This document shows, one piece after another, positions 39,635-48,034 of a DNA stretch of 64,000 bases (the first letter of the stretch is position 1; the number at the start of each line of letters is the position of its first letter). The stretch comes from Candidatus Mediterraneibacter intestinavium. GTDB taxonomy: Bacteria; Bacillota; Clostridia; Lachnospirales; Lachnospiraceae. Made by a program: the position numbers and the translations under genes. The notes beneath the pieces were generated by a model, which saw only the letters and a list, made by a program, of their open reading frames with translations, did no database searches and was not told where the DNA came from. The stretch lies in contig DWXK01000062.1 of assembly GCA_019119205.1 (NCBI GenBank), forward strand, positions 43,630 to 107,629, given 5' to 3'.

Positions 39635-40191
39635 ACATCTATACCAAACACGGAGACCGGGGCACCACCTCCCTGGCAAACGGGATGAGCGTTTCCAAGT
39701 CAGACGACCGGATCGAGCTGCTTGGGACCATCGACGAGCTGAACAGCCATATCGGGCTCGCCAAAGTCCTGACCGACTCTTCTCTGAACAGCAGCCTTTC
39801 CCAGATCCAGAGGAATCTGATGCAGATCATGGCGGGCGTGGCAGATCCCCGCAACCTGGACTATCGTTTCTCCCAGGAGGAGACCGGTACCCTGGAAAAA
39901 GAGATCGACCGACTGGAAAATTCCTTTCCCCGGGCGAAAGAATTCGTCCTGTATGGAGGGTGTGAGCTCTCCGCAAGACTTGACGTGGCGCGTGCAGTGG
40001 CACGGCGGGCAGAGAGACGTTTCCGCAAAGTAGAGCAGAACTACGGCGCGGACGCCAAAGCCATGCAGTATGTAAACCGGCTGTCCGATTACCTCTATAT
40101 GTGCGCCAGATATGCAGACTACTGCTCACAGAACAAAAAGAGCGGGCAGATCCAGGATCAGGTGGTCCGCAATATCATGAAAGAACTTTAA
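39631..40191 (+). CDS. pduO: PduO-type ATP:cob(I)alamin adenosyltransferase
   Basis: 186-residue enzyme that makes adenosylcobalamin, the cofactor of the dehydratase. The ATP site IYTKHGDRGTTSLANG and the signature ELSARLDVARAVARRAERRF with YVNRLSDYLYMCARY are complete. No C-terminal DUF336 domain. Last gene of the operon, so cofactor repair and supply travel with the enzyme. Confidence 0.96.
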   Translation: MNIYTKHGDRGTTSLANGMSVSKSDDRIELLGTIDELNSHIGLAKVLTDSSLNSSLSQIQRNLMQIMAGVADPRNLDYRFSQEETGTLEKEIDRLENSFPRAKEFVLYGGCELSARLDVARAVARRAERRFRKVEQNYGADAKAMQYVNRLSDYLYMCARYADYCSQNKKSGQIQDQVVRNIMKEL

Positions 40192-40193
40192 AC

Positions 40194-40251
40194 AAAAAAA
40201 TCGATCCTCCTGAGCTGAAGTACACTTCTCCTTCCTCAGCTCCGGGGGATC
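40194..40251. terminator. bidirectional terminator between pduO and the PHP gene
   Basis: A 16-bp stem with one mismatch and one G-T pair (40203-40218 with 40236-40251). The minus strand side has TTTTTTT (40200-40194); the plus side ends in a weaker TTACAGTTTT. Confidence 0.85.
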
Positions 40252-41067
40252 TTACAGTTTTCTGAAAAGCGGTTTTCTCTCTTCAAACACCGTATAATAC
40301 TTAAAACCGCAGTCTTTTAATATCTCTTCTGCCTTATCAAAATCATAGGCGATGTGCTCCGGCTTGTGGGCGTCCGCCCCGACGGTAATGATCTCCCCGC
40401 CCAGTTCCCGGTACCTCTTTATGATATCGGGATGAGGATTGCAGAAACCGAGCCCGTACTTAAACCCTCCGGTGTTCAGTTCGATCCCTTTTCCCATATC
40501 AATGACTTTTCGAAGGATCTCGTCTATCTCATCCGCAAACCGCTGATAAGAATAGTGAGCAGCCTTTTCTCTCCCATAGCGGACCACATAATCAATATGC
40601 CCCAGCACATCAAAGTCTTCCACAGCTTCCAGGTCAGCCAAAGTCTCCCGGAACGTCTCCGCGTATGCTTCCTCATCTGTCCTGCCTTCAAAGAGCGCTC
40701 CGTAGTAAGGGTCCAGCCCGTGTACGAGATGGACAGAGCCGATGACGAAATCAAAAGGATACTTTTCTGTCAGCTCCCTGTAAAATCCTCCCAGGTGGGG
40801 CTGCAGCCCGATCTCGATCCCGGTGCGGACCGTGATCCGGCCGCTGTACTCTTCTTTCAGCCCGGCAAGAGTGCGGCAGTATTCCTCCGGGTCGAATACA
40901 AAGGGAATCCCCTCGATATCCGGCACCCGCGGATAGTCCTTATCATAGTGGTCCGTAAGGCAGATTTCCCGGAGCCCTTTCTTTATCGCGCCCTCAATCA
41001 TACTCCTTACGGGTGTCTCGCTGTCTGATGAAAACTCTGTGTGCATGTGGCAGTCGCTCTGTATCAT
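40252..41067 (-). CDS. hisK: PHP-domain histidinol-phosphatase
   Basis: 271-residue metal-dependent phosphatase of the HisJ/HisK type, last-but-one step of histidine synthesis. PHP motifs: SDCHMHTEFSSD, ICLTDHYDKDYP, FDVLGHIDYVVRYG, and VGADAHKPEHIAYDF. No other his genes are nearby, so a different phosphoester substrate cannot be excluded. Confidence 0.9.
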   Translation of the reverse strand: MIQSDCHMHTEFSSDSETPVRSMIEGAIKKGLREICLTDHYDKDYPRVPDIEGIPFVFDPEEYCRTLAGLKEEYSGRITVRTGIEIGLQPHLGGFYRELTEKYPFDFVIGSVHLVHGLDPYYGALFEGRTDEEAYAETFRETLADLEAVEDFDVLGHIDYVVRYGREKAAHYSYQRFADEIDEILRKVIDMGKGIELNTGGFKYGLGFCNPHPDIIKRYRELGGEIITVGADAHKPEHIAYDFDKAEEILKDCGFKYYTVFEERKPLFRKL

Positions 41068-41276
41068 ATCGTTTCCTCCCCGTTTTGTACGATAGTGCCA
41101 GTATACTCCAACAGTACGTCTCAGGCAATAGCACAGATTCGTTTTTTCGGATCGGATTATTTTGCGTCTGCCTGCTATTACAAAAATTTTACCTGTTCTT
41201 CACATTTTATTTTACACAAATAGTTTATGCTTCAAACAGAGCAGTATTGATACTATCACAAGAGGGAGCCTCGAAG

Positions 41277-41831
41277 ATGATAAAAGATAAGATCAAAAGG
41301 ATATCCCGTTCGTTATTGTCTGCGTTTTTGGTTTTTATTATGCTTTTTATCGTAATGTGGGCTGGCTGCTTCATCTATACGGCTGTCGGACTTGTGGCAG
41401 AAAATATAAATTATACAGAACATTCTGTAGGCGAAGTGTTAAAGATCGAGCGCTGGATGGGACTGGATGATGACGGGGATGCTTATAATTTCACAGTGAT
41501 CACATACCGTTACCGCACAAAAGATGGCAGATGGATGATCGGGAAGGAAGATACAAACATCAGGGAAACCACTTCTGCGGACAGATGTGTGGAGACGATC
41601 GGGGAACTGAACACCGAAATCTGGACAGGTGCAAGGCAAGATCTCTTATATGATCCCCAAAAAACGGAAAACGTTGTAAGTGAGTATTACCGGAAGAATA
41701 ATGAGATGCTCTGTCTGTTTACAGGATCCACCTCAGCAGCAGCGATCGGAATCATACTGATTGCCAGAATGCTCTTCCGCCGTTGTAAAAACGCGAAGCG
41801 GAAAAAAATCCCCGAAGATATCAGAATGTAA
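41277..41831 (+). CDS. DUF3592-like membrane protein
   Basis: 184 residues with an N-terminal helix (SLLSAFLVFIMLFIVMWAGC), an extracytoplasmic domain with YNFTVITYRYRTKDGRWMIG and DLLYDPQKTENVV as in DUF3592-type proteins, and a second helix near residue 150 (STSAAAIGIILIARMLF). The ATG at 41277 has GAGGGAG upstream. Codon use looks more AT-rich than neighbours. It is 12 nt before the next gene and likely forms a pair with it. Function unknown. Confidence 0.7.
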   Translation: MIKDKIKRISRSLLSAFLVFIMLFIVMWAGCFIYTAVGLVAENINYTEHSVGEVLKIERWMGLDDDGDAYNFTVITYRYRTKDGRWMIGKEDTNIRETTSADRCVETIGELNTEIWTGARQDLLYDPQKTENVVSEYYRKNNEMLCLFTGSTSAAAIGIILIARMLFRRCKNAKRKKIPEDIRM

Positions 41832-41843
41832 AGGAGAAATGAA

Positions 41844-43034
41844 ATGAGTTCTGAAGGACCTGAAAAAAATCGTATTGACTGGATCTATATCATGGTGGTG
41901 CTTATTTTCGCAGTACCCCTGCTGCTTTTCGTGGGGATCATATTTTTCCTGGATTCCTTCCTGGGCAGTTCTGACGCAGTAATGGGTGTCAGCGGATTTG
42001 TGCAGGAGGTGATCTGGCGGACGATTGTGGTAGTTCTGGCATTCGCGGCTGTCATCTTTTTCATTCAGGTCATCCGCAAGCCGGTGACTTTAACAAAAGG
42101 AAAAGCAGGGTGCGTTGGCATACTCCTGACGAAAGCAGGATGCGCTGTCGGGATCCTGGCATGTCTGGCGCTTTCATTCATTCTGCTGCGGACGCTTGTT
42201 CTTGATATACCATATTTGTCACATCCGAAAACAGACTACCTTTACAGATTGGGATTTGACATGGGGTCAACAGATGACGGGGAAGAGACGTTCTCTATGG
42301 AAGGCGTGGGCATGGATGGAGAGAATCACATCTTATCCATGACGTCTGATCTTTACGAGGAAGGCGAGAAGCTTTGGCAGGAAAATAGCGATCTGCGCGC
42401 CAAGGCAGTCTATCTGCCGCATACGGAGGTACTGTTCTCTCTGGAATACATAACCGACCTGGATGAACAGGCTGACAAGTTATATCCGGCGCTTCCATCC
42501 CTCCCGGACGATTGGCGCAGTTTTTCTATCCAGATCAACAATGCCGTATACTCGCTGCCTGTGTCTCTTTCTGACTTTTTCTCAAATGGATGGTATATTA
42601 AAGAGGGGCAGGATGTCCCCAGGAAGCTTCAGGGGACAGACAGTCCATATGCATCCTATGACAGTGCAAACGTCACTCTTACGAATGACCGGGAACAGAA
42701 CCTTTTTGTCACCGTATACAATGCAGCGAAAGAGGCCGTCCCACTTACCGACGGAACGGTCGGCACCTTATCTGCCACTTATGAAAACTATGATTTTTCC
42801 GGGACTGATCTGATCCTTCCCGGAGGCATCCGCCTGGGCTGGTCAAGACCGGCTGATGTAATAGACATATATGGGCAGCCGGATCCCGGCGAAGACGATG
42901 AGGAATACCGCTATACGCTCAGTGGGCATTCCGGCAGCTATGAGATATTTCGCTTTAACGATTCAGGCTATTTAACAGGAATTATGATCTGCACGCCCCG
43001 TAGTCCAATGCGGTCATCGGACTACGAGGCATAA
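41844..43034 (+). CDS. membrane-anchored protein of unknown function
   Basis: 396 residues: three membrane helices in the first 130 (IMVVLIFAVPLLLFVGIIFF, TIVVVLAFAAVIFFIQVI, AVGILACLALSFILLRTL) then an extracytoplasmic region. That region contains NAVYSLPVSLSDFFSNGWYI, a pattern common in Lachnospiraceae surface lipoproteins, and a final block with GQPDPGEDDEEYRYTL that recalls SmpA/BLIP-like domains. No catalytic motif seen. Coupled to the preceding gene. Confidence 0.68.
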   Translation: MSSEGPEKNRIDWIYIMVVLIFAVPLLLFVGIIFFLDSFLGSSDAVMGVSGFVQEVIWRTIVVVLAFAAVIFFIQVIRKPVTLTKGKAGCVGILLTKAGCAVGILACLALSFILLRTLVLDIPYLSHPKTDYLYRLGFDMGSTDDGEETFSMEGVGMDGENHILSMTSDLYEEGEKLWQENSDLRAKAVYLPHTEVLFSLEYITDLDEQADKLYPALPSLPDDWRSFSIQINNAVYSLPVSLSDFFSNGWYIKEGQDVPRKLQGTDSPYASYDSANVTLTNDREQNLFVTVYNAAKEAVPLTDGTVGTLSATYENYDFSGTDLILPGGIRLGWSRPADVIDIYGQPDPGEDDEEYRYTLSGHSGSYEIFRFNDSGYLTGIMICTPRSPMRSSDYEA

Positions 43035-43052
43035 ATAGAAATCTAAAGTTAC

Positions 43053-43868
43053 TTATATATTCGCAGCGGATTCATCCGCCCAGACATGGAACAGTTCTTC
43101 AATGGAGGAAAAAATATATTCCGGCGGATTGTCCGACCGCTGCGCCTCCTCCCGCGTAGCCTCCCCGGTAAGCACCAGGGCAGTCTCCACCCCAGCACGT
43201 TTTCCGCAGAGGATATCCGTATAAAGCCGGTCGCCAACGATCAGGGTTTCCTCTTTTGTAAAGCGGTTCTTCTTCACAGCGAATTCCACCATGGCAGTCT
43301 CCGGTTTTCCGATAAAATAAGGAGTCCTCTTTACCGCATGCTCCAGCATCTCGCAGATGGACCCGCAATCCGGCACATAACCGAATTCAACCGGGCAGAC
43401 ATAGTCAGGATTGGTTGCAATATAATCCACATCCGGGCGTCTGGCCAGAAGCTGGCAGGTATCGGAAATTTTCTCATAGGTCAGCTGATTGTCATAGGAG
43501 ACCAGGACGCAGGAGATCTCTCCGTCCTCGCAGTCTGTCGTAATCCGTATCCCGTTCTGTTTCAATTCCCGTAGCAGAGACCTGGTCCCAAGAACATAGA
43601 TCAGTTCTCCGCTGTGATGCTGCTTCAGATACTGGACTGTTGCGTAAGATGCAGTGATAAAATTTGAAAAATCTGACTGAATCCCCATTTTCTGGAAGGA
43701 AGCAATATAGTCGGCAATGCTTTTCGTGGCATTGTTGGTAATAAATACAAACTGGCCGCCGCAGCTCTTCAGATATGACAGGAACTCGCGTGTGCCTCCG
43801 ATCAGCTGTTCTCCCTTACAGACGGTTCCGTCAATATCGAGCAGAAACAGTTTTTTATTTTTCATCAT
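43053..43868 (-). CDS. NagD-type HAD-superfamily phosphatase
   Basis: 271 residues with HAD motifs: nucleophile LLDIDGTVCKG, VFITNNATKS, GKPETAMVEFAVKK and IVGDRLYTDILCGKRAG. The C2-cap layout is that of NagD/4-nitrophenylphosphatase and glycerol-phosphate phosphatase relatives. It overlaps the glycerophosphodiesterase gene by 14 nt, so dephosphorylation of glycerol-3-phosphate or a related sugar phosphate is a reasonable guess. Confidence 0.9.
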   Translation of the reverse strand: MMKNKKLFLLDIDGTVCKGEQLIGGTREFLSYLKSCGGQFVFITNNATKSIADYIASFQKMGIQSDFSNFITASYATVQYLKQHHSGELIYVLGTRSLLRELKQNGIRITTDCEDGEISCVLVSYDNQLTYEKISDTCQLLARRPDVDYIATNPDYVCPVEFGYVPDCGSICEMLEHAVKRTPYFIGKPETAMVEFAVKKNRFTKEETLIVGDRLYTDILCGKRAGVETALVLTGEATREEAQRSDNPPEYIFSSIEELFHVWADESAANI

Positions 43869-44613
43869 TTGCTAATTCTGCCTCCGCTTCCGCACGCGCC
43901 TCTATCCCTCGGTCCGGATAATTGGTGATCACTGCGTCCACGCCCTCCCGGATCAGCCAGCTCATCTGGTCTTTTTCATTCACTGTCCATACCCTGACCG
44001 CAAGCCCGCTCTTTTTGTATTCCTCAAGGAAATCCGCCATCTTGACATGGAACAGCGCCGGATGGATGCCTTTGACCCCTGTTTTCCTCGTGTACTCTGC
44101 CACGTCAAGCATAACATCTCCGATCAGATAGGCTGTCTCCGCATCCGGGGCAATCTCCCTGATCTTCTGTATACTGTAATGATTAAAAGAAGAATAGATG
44201 ATGCGTTCTTCCATTCCCTCTTCCTTCACCAGATCCAATACCTTTTTCTCAATCTCGGGATACCAGTATATCCCCGTCTTCAATTCAATATTAATCTCCA
44301 TTTTTCCGGGCTTTACCAGTTCAAGCACCTCCCGGAGCGTAGGGATCCGCACATCCGGATACTGTTCAAAATGATTTGGCACGGGGATCTTTTTCAATTC
44401 CTCCAGCGTATAGTCCCTTACAGCGCCCTTCGCGCTGCTGACACGGTCGACCGTCTCATCATGGATCACCACAAGTTCATTATCCTTTGTCAGCTGAACG
44501 TCGATCTCGATCCCATCGGCTCCCTGCTCCATGGCAAGGCGGAAGGCCTCCAGCGTATTTTCCGGTGCATAGGCGCTCGCTCCCCGGTGGGCAAAAATCT
44601 TTACTTTCTTCAT
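43855..44613 (-). CDS. ugpQ: glycerophosphodiester phosphodiesterase (cytosolic UgpQ type)
   Basis: 252 residues, no signal peptide. Catalytic pieces AHRGASAYAPENTLEAF, GADGIEIDVQLTKDNELVVI and HDETVDR, and MEINIELKTG are all present. It splits glycerophosphodiesters into glycerol-3-phosphate and an alcohol. Position after the ugp importer genes supports uptake of glycerophosphodiesters followed by cytoplasmic hydrolysis. Confidence 0.94.
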   Translation of the reverse strand: MKKVKIFAHRGASAYAPENTLEAFRLAMEQGADGIEIDVQLTKDNELVVIHDETVDRVSSAKGAVRDYTLEELKKIPVPNHFEQYPDVRIPTLREVLELVKPGKMEINIELKTGIYWYPEIEKKVLDLVKEEGMEERIIYSSFNHYSIQKIREIAPDAETAYLIGDVMLDVAEYTRKTGVKGIHPALFHVKMADFLEEYKKSGLAVRVWTVNEKDQMSWLIREGVDAVITNYPDRGIEARAEAEAELANDEK

Positions 44614-44675
44614 TTCATGGCTCCTCCTTATAGTACATACTTTTTATTATACAGCAGTCTTCCTTTTTTACGGAT

Positions 44676-44708
44676 AAAAGCGTGCCGAATTTTTTCAGGC
44701 ACGCTTTT
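44676..44708 (-). terminator. hairpin between ugpB and ugpQ
   Basis: An 11-bp stem (44676-44686 with 44698-44708) with T-rich 3' arm on the minus strand. It may be a partial terminator that lowers ugpQ and phosphatase expression relative to the binding protein, or may stabilise the ugpB mRNA. Confidence 0.6.
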
Positions 44709-44735
44709 AAAAATCAGGATCCGGCAGTTTATTTT

Positions 44736-46145
44736 TTAACCGTTGACCAGGTTGTACTCTTCAATCGTCTTATTGATCTCGCTGGCCATGTTGTCAACAG
44801 CCTCTTCCGGTGTCACATTTCCGTTCAGCATATTCTCGATCTGTGTCTCGACGATCTGACGTGATTCCGGGAATACGCTCAGGAGCGCCCCTGCAGATTC
44901 CGGTGTGGAATCATGAAGCTGGTCCAGCGCTGTCTGGAACTGAGGATACTTGGCAATGTTGTCCTTGAATGTCTGCTCTTCCTGAGCCGCAGTAACGATC
45001 GGGAAGTATCCGGTCTGGGCGTTCCAGTATGCCTGGGACTCCGGAGAGATCAAAAACTTGATAAACTTCCATGTTGCCGCCGCCTTTGTCTCATCCTGGT
45101 TGTTCAGGGCCCACAGAGACGCGCCTCCGATGGACACTCCGCCTTTGTCGTCCGGGCTGACTGCCGGATAGTAAGCAGTACCTACTTCAAAGTTTCCGCC
45201 GCTGTCTTCAAGGACCTGCTTCAGTGAGGCTGTAGATGCAAGCATCATAGCAGCTTTCCCTGATGTAAAGTCTGTCGTAGCTGTATCGCTTCCGGAACGT
45301 CCGACATTCGGGGCATATCCTTTCTCATACAGGTCATACCATGCATTCAGGATATTCAGCCCGCCGCCGTTTTCGTCAAATTCTACCTTGGTAGCTGCCG
45401 CTTCACGGCCGTTTCCATTGTCCACCATATTGAGCCCCTGCTTGCAGAGGAACTGCTCAAAATACCAGCCGTAGATGCTGATCGCGATCACTTCCTGGGC
45501 TCCGCCTTTCTCCATCAGGGCGTCGCCGATCTCAGCGATCTCAGGAAGGCTGGCCGGGACCTCAGTGATCCCTGCCGCTTCAAACATATCTTTGTTGTAG
45601 TAAAGAAGGGGCGTAGATGAGTTGAACGGCATGGAGTACATCGTTCCGTCATCTGTTGTATAATATGCCGCAACGTTAGGCTCGATCTGTGAAATATCAT
45701 ACCCGTCCGCATCGATCATATCCTGCATCGGGATCACCCATCCGGAATCAATCATAAAACGTGTTCCGAGGTCATAGATCTGGACAAGGTCCGCCCCCAT
45801 ATTTCCGATCTGGGCACTTTTCAGCTTATTGATCGTGTCATCGTATTCCCCCTGGTAAACTGACTCAACTGTGATCCCGTCCTCGTTTTCTTCATTAAAC
45901 TTGTTAACCAGGTAGTCCATTGCCTCGCCGTTCACTCCGCCCATGGAATGCCAGAAAGTAATGGTTGTGCCGTTTGTGTCCACATTTTTAAAGTTGTCAG
46001 TGATCACGCTGGATCCGGCACTTTCTGCGCTTTCTTCCCCCTCCGCGGTTGCGCCTGCTGCTGTGTTGGATGCGGTGTTTCCGCATGCAGCGAGTGAAAA
46101 TGCCATAGCCGCGGCAAGAATGGATGCGATTACTCTTCTTTTCAT
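44736..46145 (-). CDS. ugpB: glycerol-3-phosphate ABC transporter binding lipoprotein
   Basis: 469 residues with a lipoprotein signal (lipobox LAAC at about residues 18-21). The body closely follows E. coli UgpB: ITFWHSMGGVNGEAMDYLV, MPFNSSTPLLYYNKDMF, SIGGASLWALNNQDETKA and QTGYFPIVTAA. It captures glycerol-3-phosphate or glycerophosphodiesters outside the cell. Downstream of the permease genes by 100 nt. Confidence 0.92.
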   Translation of the reverse strand: MKRRVIASILAAAMAFSLAACGNTASNTAAGATAEGEESAESAGSSVITDNFKNVDTNGTTITFWHSMGGVNGEAMDYLVNKFNEENEDGITVESVYQGEYDDTINKLKSAQIGNMGADLVQIYDLGTRFMIDSGWVIPMQDMIDADGYDISQIEPNVAAYYTTDDGTMYSMPFNSSTPLLYYNKDMFEAAGITEVPASLPEIAEIGDALMEKGGAQEVIAISIYGWYFEQFLCKQGLNMVDNGNGREAAATKVEFDENGGGLNILNAWYDLYEKGYAPNVGRSGSDTATTDFTSGKAAMMLASTASLKQVLEDSGGNFEVGTAYYPAVSPDDKGGVSIGGASLWALNNQDETKAAATWKFIKFLISPESQAYWNAQTGYFPIVTAAQEEQTFKDNIAKYPQFQTALDQLHDSTPESAGALLSVFPESRQIVETQIENMLNGNVTPEEAVDNMASEINKTIEEYNLVNG

Positions 46146-46245
46146 AAATACCTTCTCTCCTTTTCTGTTTTTGTGTCGTACCGCCGGAACGTCGTGCGGG
46201 ATGCTGACCGGACCGGAAGCAAATTAATGTTGCTATATTAACAGG

Positions 46246-47163
46246 TCAGCCTTTCACCGCCCCTGAGAACATTCCGCTTATGAGCTGTTTCTGGCCAACG
46301 ATAAAGATGACCATGGACGGGATGATGATCGCCACAACGCCTGCCATCATCAGCGTGATAGACTGTGCGTCAACGCTGTTCAGCATACTGATACCAATCT
46401 GGACCGTACGCATTTCCTCGGATCCCGTAACAAGCAGCGGCCACATATACATATTCCAGGCGTTGATAAAGGTGTATACTGCCATTGCGCCAATCGCTGA
46501 CTTTGTAAGAGGGATCAATATCTTCACGATAAATCTCAGGTTGCCGCATCCGTCAAGTTTCGCCGACTCATACAGGGAGATTGGAAATGTCATATAAAAC
46601 TGGCGGAACAGGAAAATCCCCATTGCCGAAGTCAGCGAAGGCAGGATCAGCACAATATATGTATCCAATATCCCCAGGCTGCTGACTGTCAGGTAGTTTG
46701 AGATGATGACCGCCTCCCCGGGGACCATCATCGTCGCCATAACCAGCATAAACAGCAGGTTTTTCCCTTTAAAGTCGAGGAAGGAAAAAGCAAACGCCGC
46801 AAGGGAGCAGGTGATGATCTGTCCCAGGGTGATGCATCCTGCCACAAGAAAAGAGTTCAGGATGAAGCGGATCAGCGGAACCTGCGTGAACGCACGCACA
46901 AAGTTATCCACGGTGGGATTCTGCGGGAGCAGGTTCATATCCATTGTAAACAGCTCGTCGCCGGGCATAACCGCCACACTGACTGAATACAGAAGCGGGA
47001 ACAGCATAAACAGCGCAAAGATAATGTTTACAGCGACAAGCACTGTCTTGCGTATTCTCTTTTTTCTGAGAGCCCGGGCATTCATCAGGCTGTGAAGCCT
47101 TGCGATTTCCGCTTCATTGTATGCACCTTGTTCCATTGTAATGGTATTATTAAAAGCAGACAT
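46246..47163 (-). CDS. ugpE: ABC transporter permease (UgpE-like)
   Basis: 305-residue inner-membrane permease with six helices and the EAA-loop YESAKLDGCGNLRFIVKILI that contacts the ATPase. Start set at the ATG at 47163 directly after the ugpA stop; the frame continues upstream inside ugpA. An N-terminal cytoplasmic stretch of about 40 residues precedes the first helix. Confidence 0.9.
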   Translation of the reverse strand: MSAFNNTITMEQGAYNEAEIARLHSLMNARALRKKRIRKTVLVAVNIIFALFMLFPLLYSVSVAVMPGDELFTMDMNLLPQNPTVDNFVRAFTQVPLIRFILNSFLVAGCITLGQIITCSLAAFAFSFLDFKGKNLLFMLVMATMMVPGEAVIISNYLTVSSLGILDTYIVLILPSLTSAMGIFLFRQFYMTFPISLYESAKLDGCGNLRFIVKILIPLTKSAIGAMAVYTFINAWNMYMWPLLVTGSEEMRTVQIGISMLNSVDAQSITLMMAGVVAIIIPSMVIFIVGQKQLISGMFSGAVKG

Positions 47164-47164
47164 C

Positions 47165-48034
47165 TTAATATTTGACTCCTTTCTTTTCAATCTTAAACAT
47201 CACAAGCGTAAGCGCCATAATGATCAGGAACAGCACGACCGACTGTGCGGCTGCGCTTCCGAATCTATAATTGAAAAACGCGTCCCTGTAGATCGAATAC
47301 ACAATAACGTTCGTGGATTCTCCCGGACCTCCCGCGGTCAGGATCTTGATCTGCCCGAAAGACTGAAAAGCCTGAATGATATTGACCACCAGCGTATAAA
47401 ACATGATCGGGCTCAGTCCCGGAAGCGTCAGGCGGAAAAATTTCTGGATCCCGCTTGCACCGTCCACCGAGGCTCTCTCGTAGATCGACTCGTCAATATT
47501 TCCCAGGCCTGCTGAAAAATACAGGAAGTTGATGCCGCTGTTCAGCCATGCGGTAAGAACAGCCACGCAGATCAGCGCGTATTTCGGATCCGCGATCCAG
47601 TTTATGTCCAGTCCTGTCAGCTTATTCAGGATACCGATCGTCGGGTTGAGGATGATCTTGAAGATCATTGCCGCCCCGCTGGATGCAATGGCCATAGGGA
47701 GCGCATAGGAGGTGCTGAACGCCCGGATTCCCGGAAACGCCTTGCTGCACAGCACTGCCCCGATCAGTCCCAGGAGCATGCTTCCGACCACAACGATGAC
47801 CACAAAGACCAATGTGACGATCAAACTGTTATAAAACGAGGACGACGTGAGCAGCTCAATATAGTTTCTTGCCCCCACAAACACCTTTGCCTGCCCGAGC
47901 TTATCAGTCAGGAACAGGCTCAAGTAGATTGTCTTTACGAAAGGATAAAAAAGGAAAACTGCAAATATAAGGAAGCAGGGGATCAGATAACAGTACGCGC
48001 TCCCGCCTTTTAATTTCTCAGATAATGCTTTCAT
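47165..48034 (-). CDS. ugpA: ABC transporter permease (UgpA-like)
   Basis: 289-residue permease with six helices and EAA loop YERASVDGASGIQKFFRLTL. Pairs with UgpE. Overlaps ugpC by 4 nt (ATGA). Confidence 0.91.
   Translation of the reverse strand: MKALSEKLKGGSAYCYLIPCFLIFAVFLFYPFVKTIYLSLFLTDKLGQAKVFVGARNYIELLTSSSFYNSLIVTLVFVVIVVVGSMLLGLIGAVLCSKAFPGIRAFSTSYALPMAIASSGAAMIFKIILNPTIGILNKLTGLDINWIADPKYALICVAVLTAWLNSGINFLYFSAGLGNIDESIYERASVDGASGIQKFFRLTLPGLSPIMFYTLVVNIIQAFQSFGQIKILTAGGPGESTNVIVYSIYRDAFFNYRFGSAAAQSVVLFLIIMALTLVMFKIEKKGVKY

Noticed and set aside
45435..45450. TGCTTGCA in the ugpB gene resembling the repeat loop
   Set aside because: No flanking stem or GTGAACTGT flank, and it lies within conserved coding sequence.
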